From: Burkholderiaceae bacterium
GTDB taxonomy: Bacteria > Pseudomonadota > Gammaproteobacteria > Burkholderiales > Burkholderiaceae
DNA length: 10,183 bases
NCBI GenBank assembly: GCA_017998575.1
Contig: JAGOCV010000134.1
Span: forward strand, 1-10,183
Direction: 5' to 3'
Positions within the stretch are counted from its first letter, which is position 1; each line of letters starts with the position of its first letter. Position numbers and translations under genes: made by a program. The notes below the pieces were generated by a model. That model was not told the origin of the DNA. It saw only the letters and a program-made list of their open reading frames with translations, and did no database searches. Below are positions 6,643 to 10,183 of the stretch, one piece after another.

Positions 6643-7062
6643 TTATTTCTTGTCGCGGTACTTGCGCAGCGCCGCGATCTGCGCCGCCATGACGGCGAGT
6701 TCGGATTGCGCACGCGCGAGGTCGAGTTCGCTCTTGGCGTTCTTGACGGCTTCCTCGGCGGCAGCCCGCGATTCGTTGGCCTTCTCCTCGTCCAGATCCT
6801 TGCCGCGGATCGCGGTGTCGGACAGCACGGTGACGCAGTCGGGTTGCACTTCGAGAATGCCACCGGCGACGAACACGAATTCCTCGCCGCCGTCGGCGCG
6901 TTCGATTCGCACCGAACCCGGGCGGATGCGGGTGATCAGCGGCGTGTGGCGCGGGTAGATACCCAGCTCGCCGGCTTCACCCGGCAGGGCCACGAATTTC
7001 GCCGGCCCCGAGAAGATCGACTCTTCGGCGCTGACGACTTCAACCTGAATGGTGTTGGCCAT
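6643..7062 (-). CDS. atpC: F1F0 ATP synthase epsilon subunit
   Basis: This 139-residue protein is the usual length for the epsilon subunit of the central rotor stalk. The subunit couples the c-ring to gamma and can inhibit ATP hydrolysis. The N-terminal beta-sandwich spans about 1-86, with the hallmark [19 protein letters not shown] (26-44, continuing to the RPGSVRI strand) and an FVAGGILEV strand. The C-terminal helical hairpin spans about 90-139 ([16 protein letters not shown] and an Ala-rich second helix ending RKYRDKK). The start ATG has a strong GAGGAA five bases upstream. It is the last gene of the operon, followed by the terminator at 6588-6618. The gap to atpD is 122 bp, much wider than the other gaps in the block (24 and 35 bp), and holds a large inverted repeat. 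The strong ribosome site probably gives it independent initiation. Confidence 0.97.
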   Translation of the reverse strand: MANTIQVEVVSAEESIFSGPAKFVALPGEAGELGIYPRHTPLITRIRPGSVRIERADGGEEFVFVAGGILEVQPDCVTVLSDTAIRGKDLDEEKANESRAAAEEAVKNAKSELDLARAQSELAVMAAQIAALRKYRDKK

Positions 7063-7097
7063 ATATGTTCCTCAGTTGAAAAAGTTGGGATGAGCCA

Positions 7098-7179
7098 GCA
7101 GACGGGTGTGCCGCGAGGCGTCGCGCACAGCCCCACTCGCGTACGGCGAGCACGACAACGACGCGGCACGCCCGTATGC
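7098..7179. repeat. 82-bp inverted-repeat element in the atpD-atpC spacer
   Basis: The two 18-base arms, 7098-7115 (GCAGACGGGTGTGCCGCG) and 7162-7179, are inverted copies differing at two positions. They enclose 46 bases with a small perfect stem, CTCGC/GCGAG, at 7136-7140 and 7146-7150. In the atp mRNA this would fold as a long stem starting five bases after the atpD stop codon and ending 35 bases before the atpC ATG. The right-hand U-rich stretch (CUUUUUC) is about a dozen bases past the stem, too far for a classical terminator. No convincing target-site duplication flanks it. It may be an mRNA stability or attenuation structure, or a small palindromic/MITE-like insertion. Confidence 0.75.
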
Positions 7180-7184
7180 GCCGC

Positions 7185-8621
<1,437 letters not shown>

Positions 8622-8626
8622 TCAGC

Positions 8627-9508
8627 TCAACCGCTGATGGCGGCGGCGCCGGACACGATCTCGGACAGTTCCTTGGTGATGGCCGCCTGGCGGGTCTTGT
8701 TGTAGACCAGCTTGAGTTCGGAGATCACGTTGCCTGCGTTGTCGGTCGCGGCCTTCATGGCCACCATGCGCGCGGCCTGCTCGGACGCCATGTTCTCGGC
8801 CACGGCCTGGAACACCAGCGCTTCCACGTAGCGAAGCAGCAGGTCGTCGATGACCGCCTGTGCGTCGGGTTCGTAGATGTAGTCCCAGCTCGATGCGCCC
8901 GATTCCTTGGCCTCGGCTTCCAGTTGCGCCTGCGACAGCGGCAGCAGTTGCTGCATCACCGGCTCCTGGCGCATGGTGTTGATGAACTTCGTGTAGCAGA
9001 CGTACACGGCGCTCACCTCGCCACGCACATACGCGTCGAGCAGCACCTTCACGGGGCCGATCAGCTTGTCCAGATGCGGCTTGTCGCCCAGCTGGGTGAC
9101 GTGCGAGACCACCTTCGCGCCCACGCGGTTGAGGAAGCCCAGGCCCTTGCTGCCGATGGCCACGGCCTCGGCGCTCGTACCCTGGGCCTGCAGCTCGCGC
9201 AGCTTGTTCGTGACGACGCGCAGGATGTTGGTGTTCAGGCCACCGCACAACCCCTTGTCCGTGGTCACGACGATCAGGCCGACGACCTTGGAGTCGTTGG
9301 TCTTCATGAACGCGTGCACGTACTCGGGATTGGCCTGGCCCAGGTTGGCGGCAATGTCGCGAACCTTTTCGGCGTAGGGGCGGGCCGCACGCATGCGGTC
9401 CTGCGCCTTGCGCATCTTGGACACGGAAATCATTTCCATGGCCTTGGTGATCTTCTTCGTCGATTCGAAGTTCTTGATCTTGCCGCGGATTTCCTTGCCT
9501 GTTGCCAT
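8627..9508 (-). CDS. atpG: F1F0 ATP synthase gamma subunit
   Basis: This 293-residue gamma subunit (E. coli has 287) is the rotating shaft inside the alpha3beta3 ring. The N-terminal helix carries the signature [20 protein letters not shown] (about 19-38). The Rossmann-like middle contains [16 protein letters not shown] (57-72). The C-terminal helix contains [18 protein letters not shown] and ends [16 protein letters not shown] short acidic insertion around 195-205 ([11 protein letters not shown]) accounts for the extra length. The ATG at 9506-9508 is preceded by a near-ideal AAGGAG (9514-9519 on the minus strand) with five-base spacing. It lies 24 bp after the atpA stop and 35 bp before atpD, clearly one operon. 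The call is certain. Confidence 0.98.
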   Translation of the reverse strand: MATGKEIRGKIKNFESTKKITKAMEMISVSKMRKAQDRMRAARPYAEKVRDIAANLGQANPEYVHAFMKTNDSKVVGLIVVTTDKGLCGGLNTNILRVVTNKLRELQAQGTSAEAVAIGSKGLGFLNRVGAKVVSHVTQLGDKPHLDKLIGPVKVLLDAYVRGEVSAVYVCYTKFINTMRQEPVMQQLLPLSQAQLEAEAKESGASSWDYIYEPDAQAVIDDLLLRYVEALVFQAVAENMASEQAARMVAMKAATDNAGNVISELKLVYNKTRQAAITKELSEIVSGAAAISG

Positions 9509-9532
9509 GGTGACTCCTTCAGTCGCGCCGGA

Positions 9533-10183
9533 TCAGGCGAACGACTTCTTGAACTCGGTGATGGCGGCCGTCAGCTGGGCCTCGGCATCCTTGTCCATCG
9601 CCTTGTCGGCTTCGAGCTTGGACAGCAGCGGAGCGTACTTGTCCTTCAGGAAACCATGCAGGCCGTGTTCGAAGGGCAGCATCTTCTTGACGTCGATGTC
9701 GTCGAGGAAGCCCTTGTTCACGGCGAACAGCGTCGCGCCCATCAGGCTGATGGACAGCGGGCTGTACTGGGCCTGCTTGAGCAGCTCGGTCACGCGCGCA
9801 CCGCGGTCGAGCTGCTTCTTGGTCGAGGCGTCCAGGTCGGAGGCGAACTGCGCGAAAGCGGCCAGCTCACGGTACTGGGCCAGGTCGGTACGGATACCGC
9901 CGGACAGCGACTTGATCAGCTTGGTCTGGGCAGCACCGCCGACGCGCGACACCGAGATACCGGCGTTGATGGCGGGGCGGATACCGGCGTTGAACAGGCT
10001 GGTTTCCAGGAAGATCTGGCCGTCGGTGATCGAGATCACGTTGGTCGGAACGAAGGCGGACACGTCGCCGGCCTGCGTTTCGATGATCGGCAGGGCCGTC
10101 AGCGAACCGGTCTTGCCCTTGACTTCACCCTTGGTGAACGCTTCGACATAGTCGGCGTTCACGCGAGCGGCACGCTCCAGCAG
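9533..10183 (-). CDS. atpA: F1F0 ATP synthase alpha subunit, C-terminal part
   Basis: The last 216 codons of the alpha subunit are present; the gene continues past the right edge, so the nucleotide-binding P-loop is outside the window. Visible are LLERAARVN, the [15 protein letters not shown] segment, [21 protein letters not shown], and [11 protein letters not shown]. The Arg in VSRVGG is the arginine finger that reaches into the catalytic site on beta. The C-terminal helical domain (about the last 130 residues) includes [16 protein letters not shown] and [10 protein letters not shown]. The reading frame is open to the window edge with no disruption. It is the first visible gene of the atp block; atpI, B, E, F and H would be expected further right. 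Confidence 0.98.
   Translation of the reverse strand: MLERAARVNADYVEAFTKGEVKGKTGSLTALPIIETQAGDVSAFVPTNVISITDGQIFLETSLFNAGIRPAINAGISVSRVGGAAQTKLIKSLSGGIRTDLAQYRELAAFAQFASDLDASTKKQLDRGARVTELLKQAQYSPLSISLMGATLFAVNKGFLDDIDVKKMLPFEHGLHGFLKDKYAPLLSKLEADKAMDKDAEAQLTAAITEFKKSFA

Noticed and set aside
4908..6692. Long alternative frames over bisC, including a 411-codon minus-strand frame at 5122-6357
   Set aside because: They lie inside an intact BisC-like gene, show no domain, and have the Arg/Pro/Ala bias of shadow frames.

Overview
The window is high-GC DNA with tightly packed genes. It carries an F1-ATPase gene block in the order alpha, gamma, beta, epsilon, a Bug/TctC-type periplasmic binding protein, and proteins of beta-proteobacterial character. 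The best guess is a Burkholderiales chromosome, probably Comamonadaceae-like; the genus cannot be fixed by eye. No tRNA, rRNA, CRISPR array, insertion sequence or phage gene was seen, and there is no gene-free stretch over 300 bases.

Left part (1-3551, all minus strand): a probable four-gene operon read right to left. It encodes a cystathionine beta-lyase-type PLP enzyme (metC), a dihydrodipicolinate-synthase/N-acetylneuraminate-lyase superfamily protein, a short-chain dehydrogenase-like protein that has lost most of the catalytic tetrad, and a Bug-family solute-binding protein cut by the window edge.

Middle part (3552-6525): a 156-bp divergent regulatory region separates metC from a plus-strand Lrp/AsnC regulator. 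The regulator resembles the cysteine-responsive DecR/YbaO branch. After a 34-bp gap comes a cytoplasmic BisC-like molybdopterin sulfoxide reductase. Sulfur chemistry links metC, the regulator and the reductase: cleavage of C-S bonds, a cysteine-type sensor, and sulfoxide repair or use. The DapA-like, SDR-like and Bug genes suggest that a small organic acid or amino-acid-derived compound is taken up and processed in the same programme. That link is inferred from gene order only.

Right part (6593-10183, minus strand): the 3' half of the atp operon, with atpA (partial), atpG, atpD and atpC, ending in a strong cUUCGg-capped terminator that converges with bisC. The atpD-atpC spacer is unusually long (122 bp) and holds an 18-bp inverted repeat with a 46-bp interior. 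This is the least explained structure in the window.
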